From NCBI RefSeq assembly GCF_030848945.1, contig NZ_JANHAX010000001.1:682001-746000 (forward strand): a stretch of DNA of 64,000 nucleotides, in the 5' to 3' direction. Under the pieces are notes generated by a model. It saw nothing but the letters and a program-made list of their open reading frames with translations, was not told the DNA's origin and did not search any database. A program made the translations under genes and the position numbers. Positions 47,180 to 56,795 of the stretch are shown piece by piece. Each line of letters starts with the position of its first letter. The first letter of the stretch is position 1. This DNA is from Marimonas arenosa (lineage in GTDB: Bacteria > Pseudomonadota > Alphaproteobacteria > Rhodobacterales > Rhodobacteraceae).

Positions 47180-48502
47180 TCATTCTCCCGAAAAATTCGT
47201 TTCTAACGCCGTAAGGCGGGCCTCAAGCTCTGAAATACGCCCCACCTCGGCTTCCAAAAGCTCGATCCGGGCGGTCTTGCCGGCATCCCGCGCTTCTAAC
47301 TCGGCAATGTAGATATGAGCATGTTCGAGTTCGTTGAGCATGCGGCCCAACTTGTCGGTCACGTTGATCGGCGCATTCTCGATGGTCGGACCGACATTCG
47401 GCAGGAAACCGAGCGAGAACATCGCTTCGGCATGTTCGGCAATCGACGGCAGGTCAAAGTCCTCGGAGAAGACAATGTCGCAGCCGCCGCCGCAGGTGGT
47501 GCCTCCGGTGGTCAAGCTGCCGGTCAGCGTCGCATCGCCGTTTGGCTTGATCTCGAACAGCTTGGTCTTGGCCGAGCTGGCGCTGTCGACCGCACCTTGT
47601 TTGAGGATGAAATTCGTCCCCGCGCCGAAGGACCACTCGCCGCCGGTACTGGTATTGGCCATCGCGATCTCGGGCCGACCGTTGTTTTTCAGTGTCAAGA
47701 GGTTTCGGGGCAATTGCGTGCCGTTGGCCTCTTCGACCAGGAGGCTGGCAGAGCCATCGTTGCGCCGAACATGCAAGGAGGAACTGATATTGCCGTTGAT
47801 CCCGATAGCGACGTCACCGTCCGGGTCGATATACAGCGATCCGGAGGGCGCGCCGGGTTTGATCCGGAAGGGAAGGCCTGACGAAACCGTGTTGTCGCGG
47901 ACAAAAAAGCTCTGTTCGTTGCCGCCGATATCCCAGGATTGGGCTGCGAAAGTGCCGGAACCGTCCTGTTCGAGCCGAATGGTCGGCGAGTCGCCCGTCG
48001 CGACGTGGATGTCCGTAATCGGGGTCATTGTGCCAAGGCCCAATTCACCGCTGGAGTCGAGCACCAGGGCGTTATCGCGTGCGCCGGCGTCAAGCCTGAG
48101 AAGCACGTTGCCCGAGGTGGCGTCTTCGACGGCGAAATACGATTTTCCACCGGTCGACACGGCCGTTGAGTCGTTGAACACGAGGCGCCAGTCATTGTTG
48201 GGAAAAGTGGAGCTGCTGGAATCATCGGCATGGAGGCGGATATTGGCGGTTTTCATCCGGATAACGTCGGTTCCGTAGGTTTCGGTATCCGCACAGTTGA
48301 ACCCCACGCATAGCGCGCTGCGGATGGTTGTGTTCGAGTTGATGACATTTTGCGATTGAGCCGGGCTGGCCAGGAGCAGACTCGCGCTGGCTGCAAGCAA
48401 GCCATGTCTCGCGCCCCTGCCAGCTTGCGTAGAAGGTTTTCGGCTCGCTGTAGACGCATGAGTGATCCTGAAACTATGGGCAGGAAATGGGAAAACGGCC
48501 AT
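47180..48502 (-). CDS. Secreted tail-fibre-like protein with coiled-coil end
   Basis: 440 residues. An N-terminal export signal (GLLAASASLLLASPAQSQ) precedes a beta-repeat body with DNALVLDSSGELGLGTMTP, SLYIDPDGDVAIGINGN and NGDATLTGSLTTGG, typical of phage-fibre and surface-fibre shafts. The last 60 residues form a trimer-like coiled coil (ELEARDAGKTARIELLEAE). GAAGGGAG precedes the ATG. No phage genes are nearby, so it is probably a surface or extracellular fibre. Confidence 0.75.
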   Translation of the reverse strand: MAVFPFPAHSFRITHASTASRKPSTQAGRGARHGLLAASASLLLASPAQSQNVINSNTTIRSALCVGFNCADTETYGTDVIRMKTANIRLHADDSSSSTFPNNDWRLVFNDSTAVSTGGKSYFAVEDATSGNVLLRLDAGARDNALVLDSSGELGLGTMTPITDIHVATGDSPTIRLEQDGSGTFAAQSWDIGGNEQSFFVRDNTVSSGLPFRIKPGAPSGSLYIDPDGDVAIGINGNISSSLHVRRNDGSASLLVEEANGTQLPRNLLTLKNNGRPEIAMANTSTGGEWSFGAGTNFILKQGAVDSASSAKTKLFEIKPNGDATLTGSLTTGGTTCGGGCDIVFSEDFDLPSIAEHAEAMFSLGFLPNVGPTIENAPINVTDKLGRMLNELEHAHIYIAELEARDAGKTARIELLEAEVGRISELEARLTALETNFSGE

Positions 48503-49187
48503 GACAAAACTCCCTTCAAAGCGTAGATCACTTCCGGTTCGGTTCGGAAGTTGGGTAAACGTTTTAGGGGGAGAATATCCTAATTTGGCGCAAGCCGTCT
48601 ATGTTGGCCGTAGTAGCCGTTGGTTTCTCTGCGAGTGCCCCAGTAGATTTCGGACGGTCCGGATCGGGCTCGATCCGGCCGTTCGCTGCGGCTGTGCGGC
48701 AGCCACCCTGCCAACCAGACCGGCATCAACGCCGTTCACGGCCCTTAAGAGACATCCACCGGCATGCCTGTCGCCGCAGTGCAGCTTCACCAGAGCGGCC
48801 ATTCACCGATGGTGCAGCATCCTCATCACGGTAATGACGGCAGTGAGGACGAAGCCGCCGTTCAGAATTAACCCGCCGATCTGAACGACCGACGGGCCAG
48901 AAACGCTGAAATCGTCCACTCACGGACACTTCTTGGTAGTCTAACGATGTGCAAGCCACGTGGCCGTTCTGGGATTAATCAGTGACCTTCTCGTGAAGAT
49001 CCACTCTGCCGGACAAAGTGTTCGATCGTGAGTTCGAGAGCGTTGATGTGAAGGGCAACTAATTGAATCGCACTCATTCTGGCGTTACGCGGACTAGATT
49101 ATCTCTTCTTGCCTTTGTGCAGAACGCGCCCTTCGGCCATTCACTGTTCGACTTTGCTGGTGGCCATGTAACCCGTCGACAAAACCA
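48503..49187. other. Longest gene-free region, with degenerate repeats
   Basis: About 685 bases with no credible frame. Recurrent motifs such as GGCCGTTCGCTGCGGC, ACGCCGTTCACGGCCC and GCCGCCGTTCAG match those in neighbouring gaps. The right end adjoins the Hint protein gene. Confidence 0.4.
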
Positions 49188-49739
49188 CTAGGGGGACACT
49201 CTGCACCAAGTCCCTTCAACGCATACAAAATCCTCATCGCCGCAATGAAAAAGAAAATAGGAAACGAAGGCATGCGCAGCGCGGCGTACGCCATGCCGAC
49301 CCAAAAGTTCACGTGCAAGAACAGAGCCGGAGCCAACCAGGTTTGAGTTATGCGGCAGCATGATATCTTGAGCCGGAGAGAGTAGAAAACTGGCTTCGGG
49401 TGACTTGGCACCTAGGGCATTTTGAGCAATTTCTACAGGTTGCGCATTTGGAAAAGACTTCAGGAAATCTTCTTCCAGGTGCAGTTCGTCTGTCCATTCA
49501 ACCTTCTTAAAGGCCCCAGACTTTGTTTTGACGCGATCACCTTTGCGCAAGCCCATGATCGGTAGGTTCCCAAAGTTCGTCACAACGCGCGCGCGGCCAT
49601 GAAAACCGGACAAGGTCCACTCTTTTTCTATCGGGGCAGACGGATCGGGCTCCGGGGAAAGACGTGGCGGGTTAAAATCCGACAATTCGTTCCTGGCCAT
49701 GAAATCCTGAACGTCAAACTGGAAGGTGTCTTCGGCCAT
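49188..49739 (-). CDS. Hint-domain protein, short form
   Basis: 183 residues. ARVVTNFGNLPIMGLRKGDRVKT and SPEASFLLSPAQDIML are typical of the Hint (hedgehog/intein-type) modules common in Rhodobacterales, which sit on the C-terminus of secreted Ca2+-binding proteins. This one is free-standing with only a 50-residue leader and no RTX repeats. The usual catalytic Cys at the Hint start is not obvious, so splicing or cleavage is doubtful. It has a weak ribosome site. Confidence 0.65.
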   Translation of the reverse strand: MAEDTFQFDVQDFMARNELSDFNPPRLSPEPDPSAPIEKEWTLSGFHGRARVVTNFGNLPIMGLRKGDRVKTKSGAFKKVEWTDELHLEEDFLKSFPNAQPVEIAQNALGAKSPEASFLLSPAQDIMLPHNSNLVGSGSVLARELLGRHGVRRAAHAFVSYFLFHCGDEDFVCVEGTWCRVSP

Positions 49740-50104
49740 GTCTTTTCCCGCGGCGAATGCACATTTGGGAATGCAGACGCCACCTTTTTGTTATTTTCCA
49801 GACTATTGGTCTACAGCTTGTTTTTGGCATGAATTTGAACAAATGTCGGCAGTTCAAAGGTTCTGATCGGCGCAGTTGAGGCGCGGGTTGCGCTTTGGCA
49901 AAGGGCTCGTTCCGGACCTTCGCTGCAGACTGCACGGAGGTCTGGTAGGCGGGACAAAGTGACCTTTCGCTGCGGTCGCGCCAATGGCCGCTTTGGACAA
50001 GCGACATCATTCAGAAATATTTGAGCTTCAGCACCCGGAGACCTGTCTAGCAAACTTCGAGGAGGACAGTTAGTCTGCAAACATGTGACTATTGGAGATA
50101 GAAA
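49740..50104. other. Intergenic region with degenerate repeats
   Basis: No gene found. GACCTTTCGCTGCGGTCGCGCCAATGGCCGCTTTGG at 49960-49995 belongs to the same degenerate family as in neighbouring gaps. Confidence 0.4.
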
Positions 50105-50650
50105 TTGCGTGTACTGACTATTGCCATTTGCATAATCCTCACGCTACCGGGTTGTTCTCCAAACCACGAAGCAGATGCAAAACTCGCAGGAGGTGCAACT
50201 GCAACAATGTCGGTAAGGGCAATGCTTGGCATTCACAGCGATTGGCATAGAAAGTTCACCATAGGCGACGGTCGAGCTAGCGTATCAATCGACTTATTTG
50301 AAGATACAGGATGGTGGCGAGGCTCTAACTTATATCTTCACTCTTCGGGCACTTATGTTGTCCATGAGGGACAAAATGGATGCTTTGGCTTCACTCTTGA
50401 ACCCGTTTCATTTGATGTTCGCACCTCGATTTCGTGCGTCAAAGTGCCCGGCAATGCTCTTTCGCTTTCGGATGAAGGTCCCGCACTGAATGGGTATCCA
50501 GCGTCGAATTACTATGTCGATCTGTTCTACATTGGCAGGTTCGTGGAGGCTGGCCGCATACCTGAGTTGCGAGAAACCCGAGCCGAAGCACCAATTGTCT
50601 TCCAAACATACGAGCAACACGCCGAGCCAGAACTTCCTGAAATCCTTTGA
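50105..50650 (+). CDS. Lipoprotein of unknown function
   Basis: 181 residues with a lipobox LTLPGC at 13-18, so probably membrane-anchored by lipid. Body has a small beta-rich domain (SVSIDLFEDTGWWRGSNLYL, GTYVVHEGQNGCFGF). Starts at TTG with GGAG upstream. Noticeably lower G+C than its neighbours, which suggests separate origin. Confidence 0.7.
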   Translation: MRVLTIAICIILTLPGCSPNHEADAKLAGGATATMSVRAMLGIHSDWHRKFTIGDGRASVSIDLFEDTGWWRGSNLYLHSSGTYVVHEGQNGCFGFTLEPVSFDVRTSISCVKVPGNALSLSDEGPALNGYPASNYYVDLFYIGRFVEAGRIPELRETRAEAPIVFQTYEQHAEPELPEIL

Positions 50651-50835
50651 TCGGACATTCGTGGACGATGCAGCATTAGTTACTTCGGGCTCCGCGCTGC
50701 CGTTCGTTGTACTGGTGACGAACGTCTGCAGTGCGGGACGAAGCAGACATGTGAGTTTGTCGATCTGGGTCGTGGCAGCTCACATCAGGGCTGGCAGACT
50801 CCACCGGGTAACTCGTTTCGCCCGCCAGGCTTTTA

Positions 50836-51135
50836 TCACTCGGTCGTTGCAAGCACGTCAGCACCTTGTGGGGAGCAATCTTCCACGAAGGTCCATTCGG
50901 GCTTGGCGTTTTCTTCGAGGATCAAGTCGATCACCCGTGCATACCGAGCACCATACTGCTGCAGCATCGTCACTTGCGCGGCAGTATCAGCGGGTAGTTC
51001 GACCTGTTCTCCGTTTACGTTCACTAAGGTGATCGTCGGGCAGTTCTTGGGGGCTGCCTGTAAGTCACTTATGCCGACTGTCACCGATAGCGCGAAAGTG
51101 GCGACAAACGCTGTGGATTTTGCAATACTTGTCAT
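50836..51135 (-). CDS. Small secreted protein, 99 residues
   Basis: A signal peptide (TSIAKSTAFVATFALSVTVGI ends near LQAA) and a short mature domain with two Cys (NCPTITLVN, EDCSPQG). The ATG at MTSIAKST has GGAGG in front. It is divergent from the CadC-like regulator at 51239 and could be its target. Confidence 0.7.
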   Translation of the reverse strand: MTSIAKSTAFVATFALSVTVGISDLQAAPKNCPTITLVNVNGEQVELPADTAAQVTMLQQYGARYARVIDLILEENAKPEWTFVEDCSPQGADVLATTE

Positions 51136-51238
51136 CGTGTCCTCCATTGGTTGAGTTTGAAGCGCCCTTTGAGGGCGAGCGCCTTCCTCCAGTGGGGCCT
51201 CAAAGCGACAGCGAAAGTCACGAAAGCGGCCACGAAAA

Positions 51239-52855
51239 ATGCCGAAATCGGATCAAATTATTGATATTGAAGGTTTTCGTTTTCATCAGCGACCACTTGA
51301 GCTGCATGACCCTGACGGGAATTTGGTGTCCTTGCGCCCGCAATCGCTCCGCGTTTTGTCGGTTCTGAGCGAACAGGCCGGGGAGCTCGTCTCGAAGGAC
51401 AGCCTTATGGAACGGGTCTGGGCGGACACCCACGTGACCGACGACAGCCTCGTCCAGTGCATCTCGGAGATCCGGAAAGCACTTGGTCCGGAGGCGGGTG
51501 CTCTCCTGCGCACTGTGCCGAAACAGGGCTACCGCCTAGATGTGTCGCTCGCGCGGCCACGTCGCCCGTCGCTGCTCACGACAGTCCGGATCGCCGTTCT
51601 GGCCATCTTAGCTGCTCTCGCGCTTTCGGCGCTATTGCTCACGCCTCGCCAGCAGGCCGCATCGGAGGTCCAGTCGATCGCCGTTCTGCCTTTCGAGAAC
51701 CTCAGCGGCATTGCCGGGCAGGCCTACTATTCCAACGGCCTCGCCGAGGAGCTCATCGTAAATCTCTCGAGGATCGCCGATCTTAGGGTCGTGTCGCGCG
51801 CAGCGTCCTTCTCGGTCGCGCAGAGTGCGAGCGATCCGCGACAGGTCGCCCGGGAATTGCGAGTGTCCTACCTTGTGGACGGTAGTGTGCGCCGCGAGGG
51901 TCAGACCCTACGGATCACGGCAGCGCTAATCGACGGCGCGAACGGCGAAAACATCTGGGCTGACAGCTATGCGGGGGCCGAAGCGGATGTGTTCGATTTC
52001 CACGAGACGGTCCTCTCCGAACTCGTGCGTGTGTTGTCGGTCCGTCTGTCCCAGCAAGAGCGTGAACGCCTGGGAGTTCGGGGCACGCGCGATGTCGATG
52101 CCTTTGACAATTACCTTCGGGGCAAAGAGCTGGCCGGCTTCCTGACCGCGAGCCAAAATGAACAAGCGGAAGAGGCCTTTGCCGAGGCCATCCGACGTGA
52201 CCCAGATTATGCCGCAGCCCACGCGCAACTTTCGATCGTACTCAGCATGCGAGCCGAGTACGGCTGGACAAGCGATGTGACGAACACCTTGGCGAGGGCG
52301 GTGCTGCATGCGGAACGGGCGGTGGCCCTGTCACCCGATCTGCCCTTTGCTCATTTCGCGCTTGGACGGCTTTTGTCCCGAGGTTTCATCGCGGACCTTG
52401 CAGGGGCCAGCGCCGAGTTCGAGCGGGCCATCGAACTCGACCCAAACTACACGGACGCTTACGCTTTTTACGCGATCGTGCAGGTGGCCAATGGACAGGC
52501 AGAGGATGGGCTGAACACCATGGCGGAAGCTTTCGCGCGCAATCCCGTTCCCCCGTATTGGTACTATATGCCGCTTGGACTGGCCAACTTCTACCTCGGC
52601 GACTACGAAGCAGCAGAGGCTGCGCTAACTGAACTCCTCCAGCGCAACCCGAGACTCCAGAATGCCCTGCGGATCCTGATCGCAACATATGGTCATATGG
52701 GACGGCTGGACGACGCCGAGTGGCTGGTCATGGAATACGAGGCCTTGGGCGTCCCCGCCACGATCACCGACATCATGCAGGTGATCAACATCGAACACCC
52801 TCCCTACCGAGAGGCGGTCATTGACGGGCTGAGGCTTGCCGGCCTGCCGGAATAG
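51239..52855 (+). CDS. CadC-like winged-helix regulator with TPR domain
   Basis: 538 residues. N-terminal OmpR-type winged helix (about 10-105; LVSLRPQSLRVLSVLSEQ, DDSLVQCISEIRKAL, RTVPKQGYRL), one membrane helix (TVRIAVLAILAALALSALLL), then a periplasmic domain with IAVLPFENLSG and a TPR-like array (about 290-500: AIRRDPDYAAAHAQLS, AIELDPNYTDAYAFYA). This is the same plan as CadC-like and adenylate-cyclase-linked regulators. DNA binding and membrane sensing in one chain. No cyclase domain. Confidence 0.9.
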   Translation: MPKSDQIIDIEGFRFHQRPLELHDPDGNLVSLRPQSLRVLSVLSEQAGELVSKDSLMERVWADTHVTDDSLVQCISEIRKALGPEAGALLRTVPKQGYRLDVSLARPRRPSLLTTVRIAVLAILAALALSALLLTPRQQAASEVQSIAVLPFENLSGIAGQAYYSNGLAEELIVNLSRIADLRVVSRAASFSVAQSASDPRQVARELRVSYLVDGSVRREGQTLRITAALIDGANGENIWADSYAGAEADVFDFHETVLSELVRVLSVRLSQQERERLGVRGTRDVDAFDNYLRGKELAGFLTASQNEQAEEAFAEAIRRDPDYAAAHAQLSIVLSMRAEYGWTSDVTNTLARAVLHAERAVALSPDLPFAHFALGRLLSRGFIADLAGASAEFERAIELDPNYTDAYAFYAIVQVANGQAEDGLNTMAEAFARNPVPPYWYYMPLGLANFYLGDYEAAEAALTELLQRNPRLQNALRILIATYGHMGRLDDAEWLVMEYEALGVPATITDIMQVINIEHPPYREAVIDGLRLAGLPE

Positions 52856-53305
52856 GAGGTCCAAGTCGGTGCCATATACTGAAACATGGTCGCTGGGCTG
52901 TTCTGGTTTGGGCTCCTAGCGGTCATGCGGCGATGCAGAGGAATCCTTGAAATCGTCTAAGGGGCCAACGTCGAGCACGGCCCATTGCGGACCTACGACT
53001 TGCCCATAAGATGCTGCGGTGCGGCCCGTTAAAGCGGCCGTTAGCTGCAGGTGCACGATCTGGACCTCGCTGGAGGTCTGGAGAGCGGACTGAGCGGCCA
53101 TTGACGACCCCGCTCTGAACGGCTTCTTTCAGCAACCAGTCGAACAATGAGTGCTGACATCACATATCTCATGGTTTTGGTCATTACGGGGGCTGCCCGG
53201 GCGTCCCGATGCCAAAACATCTGTTTCGGTCCATTCGTCGGCTTTTGACTTTCGACCGGGTCCACCCAAAAAGCGCTTGGGGTGCGAGCTGCGCAGGTTG
53301 CCAAG
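52856..53305. other. Intergenic region with degenerate repeats
   Basis: No gene. 52960-53110 holds GGCCCATTGCGGACC, CGGCCCGTTAAAGCGGCCGTTAGCTGC and GAGCGGCCATTGACG, again of the shared intergenic family. Confidence 0.4.
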
Positions 53306-54610
53306 TTACAATCCATCGCGAAGATTGACGAAATATTCGTCGGAGCCGACTTGCCCGCCCTTTAGTGCGATTTCGAAGGTGGACTGGCCGTCTCGGTGCG
53401 CGACGCAGACAGGAGAGCCGGGCGTGTCCGGCAAGGGCCGTCTGAGCGTGAGTGCAAAGGTGTCGAGCGCCGAGAGTGCATGGCTGGACGTGTCCCCGCC
53501 CGCCACGCCAACCCGATCGATCGGGTGTGCATCCATCAGGTTTTGAAGTAGCCTGCCAAGTGCGCGACCGACCTTGTCATTTGATGCTGCCGGTTGCGCT
53601 TCGGCGGGTGCCCCAAGCGCGGTGTAGAGAATTGGGCTATGGCCGAGTCGGATTGCGGCGTCGGCTTGCGTGAACGCTTTTTCCATCGCGTCTTCGGCAC
53701 CTTGACCATGGGCCAGTGCCTTGTAATCGACGGCCACGCCTACAAAGCCGTTCCGCAAGGCCGTCTGTATTTGCCGCTCTGTTGTCGGCGAGCAACTGCC
53801 TGAGACAATAGCGATCACGTCCTTGCGGTCGAGGACCGGTATATCAGTCGCCGGATCGACAATGCCTGCATCCCGCCAGGCCTCGAGAAGCGCGTATTCG
53901 ACACCGGAAGACCCCACCACGTACGACCCGGTTTCCGACAATGCGTCTTCGATCAGGGCGCCCGCGCGCGCCTGCGACGCGTCGTCGTAGACATCGATGA
54001 TTGAAATGCGGTCCCCCGCGGCACGACCATTGCGCAGGGCTTCGAGGTCTGAAACACCGAGGGCCGCATCCGGGTCGATACCGCCCACCTGCATCGTTGT
54101 CTGGTCTGACAGATGGCGTCGAAGGTCAGCCTCGGCCATGGGGGTGGCTGGGTGACGGCTCATAACCGGGTGTCGGTCGATGCGGTACACTTTGTCCTGA
54201 TAGCTGGCGAAAAGCGTCCCGAATAGTGTGTAGCGCCGAAGTTCGGGCGCGCCGATGACGACATTCAGGAATGTCTGGCCGAACACCGCCATGCCGAGTT
54301 CTGCGGCGCGGCCAATCGACCCGATGTTCGGGGCGCTGTCAAAGGTCGAACAGACCTTGTAGTGGCAGTGGCGCGCTTCAAGGGATTTCAGCCACTCAAA
54401 GGCTGCGGGAAGATGTGCATCCATCCATTCGGGCGATCGGCTGCGGCTTTCACCGGCCAGGCCAACGGCTCGAACATCAGAGAACTGGGCCAACTGTGCG
54501 TCGGTCGGGATTCGGGTGAATAGGACCGTGGGAATGCCGTTTCCGGACAGTGCCTCCAATACGTCTGTGGAGCCGGTGAAATCATCGCCGTAGTAACTGA
54601 GTTCAAGCAT
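53306..54610 (-). CDS. oiaK: Four-carbon-acid sugar kinase family, OiaK-like
   Basis: 434 residues of the DUF1537 (OtnK/OiaK) kinase family. LSYYGDDFTGSTDVLEAL opens the fold with the Asp-rich substrate site, and GVAGGDTSSHAL marks the ATP region at the C-terminus. The partners (RuBisCO-like protein, ApnO) suggest it phosphorylates 3-oxo-isoapionate to the 4-phosphate. The stop/start overlap TGATG couples it to the RuBisCO-like gene. Family call firm; the specific substrate is inferred from context. Confidence 0.87.
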   Translation of the reverse strand: MLELSYYGDDFTGSTDVLEALSGNGIPTVLFTRIPTDAQLAQFSDVRAVGLAGESRSRSPEWMDAHLPAAFEWLKSLEARHCHYKVCSTFDSAPNIGSIGRAAELGMAVFGQTFLNVVIGAPELRRYTLFGTLFASYQDKVYRIDRHPVMSRHPATPMAEADLRRHLSDQTTMQVGGIDPDAALGVSDLEALRNGRAAGDRISIIDVYDDASQARAGALIEDALSETGSYVVGSSGVEYALLEAWRDAGIVDPATDIPVLDRKDVIAIVSGSCSPTTERQIQTALRNGFVGVAVDYKALAHGQGAEDAMEKAFTQADAAIRLGHSPILYTALGAPAEAQPAASNDKVGRALGRLLQNLMDAHPIDRVGVAGGDTSSHALSALDTFALTLRRPLPDTPGSPVCVAHRDGQSTFEIALKGGQVGSDEYFVNLRDGL

Positions 54611-55866
54611 CAGCCGACACGCCCGCCGAATGTTTCCAGGGCCTTGGCCAATGCCGGATGATCCTGCGCGTAGTCGCCCAGGGACTGGCCACTCGCGACG
54701 GCATCTGCCGCTTGTCGCATGCTCTCGACCCCGCCCGCAACGCCGCCGGGATGACCCATGATGCCGCCGCCTGCACAGATCAGGAAGTCCTGCGATCCCG
54801 CTGCGGCGATGCTGCCCGGCAATTGCAGGGCTGTTTGCCCGGATGAAAAAACCGGCATGGCCTCAAGCCCCTGTCCATTTTCGAAAAGCGGCGACAGAAC
54901 GGCGCGGGCAGAGGCCTGAACGCTGTCATCCGGTTCGGAAAACTTGTTGCTGAGCCCGTTGACATGCAGGTGATCCGCCCCGGCCAGCCGCCAGAATTTT
55001 TGCCAGGCGACATAGCTGATCCCGATGTCCGGTGACCTTGAATACAAGCCCCAACCGGCCCGGTGCGCGTGGATCGGCAAATCGCTGTGTCGGCGCAATG
55101 CCAGCATTCCCGCCAGCCCGACACAATGCATCGAAACCATGATGCAAGTACCGCCCGCGTCCCGAACGATGTCGTGTCCGCGTTTCATTTCGTCAATGTC
55201 GCCGGTGATGTTGAAGGCAACCATGGCCTTCTTTCCGGTCCTGTCCGCGTCGCGGTTCACCACCCGCATCACGGCTTGGACCCGTTCTTCAAGCGGGCAG
55301 GCTGGCCCGTTGGCCTGCAATTCGTCGTCCTTGATGAAGTCGATGCCGCCCCGGACCAGATCCGCCACAAGATCGGCAGTTTGGGTCGGGTTCAGACCGA
55401 CGCTCGGCTTAATGATCGTGCCGATCATTGGACCCGTGTCCACTCCGGTCAGCGCCCGTGTCCCGGCCACCCCGAATGCAGGTCCGGGGTTCGCGGTGGC
55501 AAACGCATCGGGGAATGTCACATCCAAAAGCCTGAGCGCAGACACCTCGGCAAGTTCGAAAAGATTGCCCGCAACCGTCGCCAGAAGGTTTGGAAGCGAG
55601 GGACCCATGGTTTCAATCGGCCAGGACAGCCTGATGCGGCCACGTTCAAAGCGGTCGCTGTCGAGCCGGCAGGGAAGCGACGGTGTTTTGCGCACGTCCT
55701 CGACCACTATCTGCTCCACCGTCGCGCCCGAGCGGGATCGCAGATCGTCAGTCTCGTTCGGCAAGCGCACAAACGTTCCCGAGGATTGCTCACCCGCAAT
55801 CGTCGCTGCGGCCCGTTCCAGAGAAACCGGGCTTTCCAGTTCGTAATCTGCAAATATACGTGTCAT
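54610..55866 (-). CDS. RuBisCO-like protein of D-apionate catabolism (OiaX or OiaT type)
   Basis: 418 residues of the RuBisCO large-chain superfamily, form IV. GTIIKPSVGL (Lys of the first active-site loop), GIDFIKDDEL with the metal-binding Lys-Asp-Asp-Glu, HAHRAGWG, the loop-6 region HVNGLSNKFSEPDD and phosphate-binding GGGIMGHPGG are visible. It should act on 3-oxo-isoapionate 4-phosphate, as decarboxylase (OiaX) or transcarboxylase/hydrolase (OiaT); the sequence alone does not decide. Not a CO2-fixing enzyme. Divergent from apnO. Confidence 0.88.
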   Translation of the reverse strand: MTRIFADYELESPVSLERAAATIAGEQSSGTFVRLPNETDDLRSRSGATVEQIVVEDVRKTPSLPCRLDSDRFERGRIRLSWPIETMGPSLPNLLATVAGNLFELAEVSALRLLDVTFPDAFATANPGPAFGVAGTRALTGVDTGPMIGTIIKPSVGLNPTQTADLVADLVRGGIDFIKDDELQANGPACPLEERVQAVMRVVNRDADRTGKKAMVAFNITGDIDEMKRGHDIVRDAGGTCIMVSMHCVGLAGMLALRRHSDLPIHAHRAGWGLYSRSPDIGISYVAWQKFWRLAGADHLHVNGLSNKFSEPDDSVQASARAVLSPLFENGQGLEAMPVFSSGQTALQLPGSIAAAGSQDFLICAGGGIMGHPGGVAGGVESMRQAADAVASGQSLGDYAQDHPALAKALETFGGRVG

Positions 55867-55890
55867 CTCTCGGCCCTTTGGCGACTTATT

Positions 55891-55907
55891 AACTTGTCAT
55901 ACAAGTT
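55891..55907. promoter_or_regulatory. Perfect GntR/FadR-type operator
   Basis: AACTTGTCATACAAGTT is a 17-bp palindrome with a three-base centre and core TTGT-CAT-ACAA, the usual shape for FadR-subfamily GntR sites. It lies 25 bases upstream of the RuBisCO-like start and 51 before apnO, so one site could control both directions. The GntR gene at 56796 is the obvious regulator. Confidence 0.75.
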
Positions 55908-55957
55908 GATAACGTGATAACTGGACAAGATCAATATGTCTATGGCGGAGTCAAATC

Positions 55958-56782
55958 ATGAAAATCGCACTCATTGGTGCAGGCGGCAAAATGGGCGTTC
56001 GCCTTTCCCTCAATCTCGCGAAGTCAGACTACGAGGTCGCTCATGTCGAGGTCAGCGATGCCGGGCAGGCACGCCTGAAAGAGGCCGTGGGCGCAGACTG
56101 CGTGCCAATGGCACAAGCGCTCGACGGCTCTTCCGCCGTGATCCTGGCAGTGCCGGATACGCTGATCGGCAAGGTGTGTGCCGGGTTGATCGATGACCTG
56201 GATCCGGGAACCATCGTGGTGATCCTGGATGCGGCGGCGCCCGCTGCCGGTCATTTGCCCGAACGTGCGGATATCACCTATTTCGTCACCCATCCCTGCC
56301 ATCCGCCGATCTTCAACGACGAAACCGATCCGGACGCCCGGAAAGATTACTTCGGCGGGATTGCGGCGCGTCAGTCGATCGTCAGCGCCCTGATGCAAGG
56401 GCCGGAAGAGCATTATGAAGTGGGTGAAACGATCGCCAAGACAATCTATCAACCGATCTTGCGGTCTCACCGGGTCACCGTCGAGCAGATGGCACTGTTG
56501 GAACCCGGGCTGTCCGAAACTGTGTGTGCGACGCTGCTTGTCGCGATGAAAGACGCTTTGGATGAAGTTGTTCGGCGGGGTATTGATAAGACGGCTGCCC
56601 GCGATTTCCTCTTAGGTCATATGACGATCCTGGGGGCGGTGATCATGGAGGAAATCGACGGCGTCTTCTCGGATGCTTGCAACAAGGCGATCACCAATGG
56701 TTATCCACGTATCCTGAAAGACGATTGGCTCAAGGTCTTCGAGCCCGACGAAATCGAAGAGAGCATTCGCCGCATCACTTGA
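55958..56782 (+). CDS. apnO: D-apionate oxidoisomerase (ApnO-type)
   Basis: 274 residues with an N-terminal Rossmann fold (ALIGAGGKMGVRLSLNLA) and a 6PGDH-like C-terminal domain (PCHPPIFND, HMTILGAVIMEEIDG). Members of this family oxidise and isomerise D-apionate to 3-oxo-isoapionate. Context with OiaK and a RuBisCO-like protein matches that pathway. GCGGAG is seven to eight bases before the ATG. Confidence 0.87.
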   Translation: MKIALIGAGGKMGVRLSLNLAKSDYEVAHVEVSDAGQARLKEAVGADCVPMAQALDGSSAVILAVPDTLIGKVCAGLIDDLDPGTIVVILDAAAPAAGHLPERADITYFVTHPCHPPIFNDETDPDARKDYFGGIAARQSIVSALMQGPEEHYEVGETIAKTIYQPILRSHRVTVEQMALLEPGLSETVCATLLVAMKDALDEVVRRGIDKTAARDFLLGHMTILGAVIMEEIDGVFSDACNKAITNGYPRILKDDWLKVFEPDEIEESIRRIT

Positions 56783-56795
56783 GAAAGGCTGTCAG

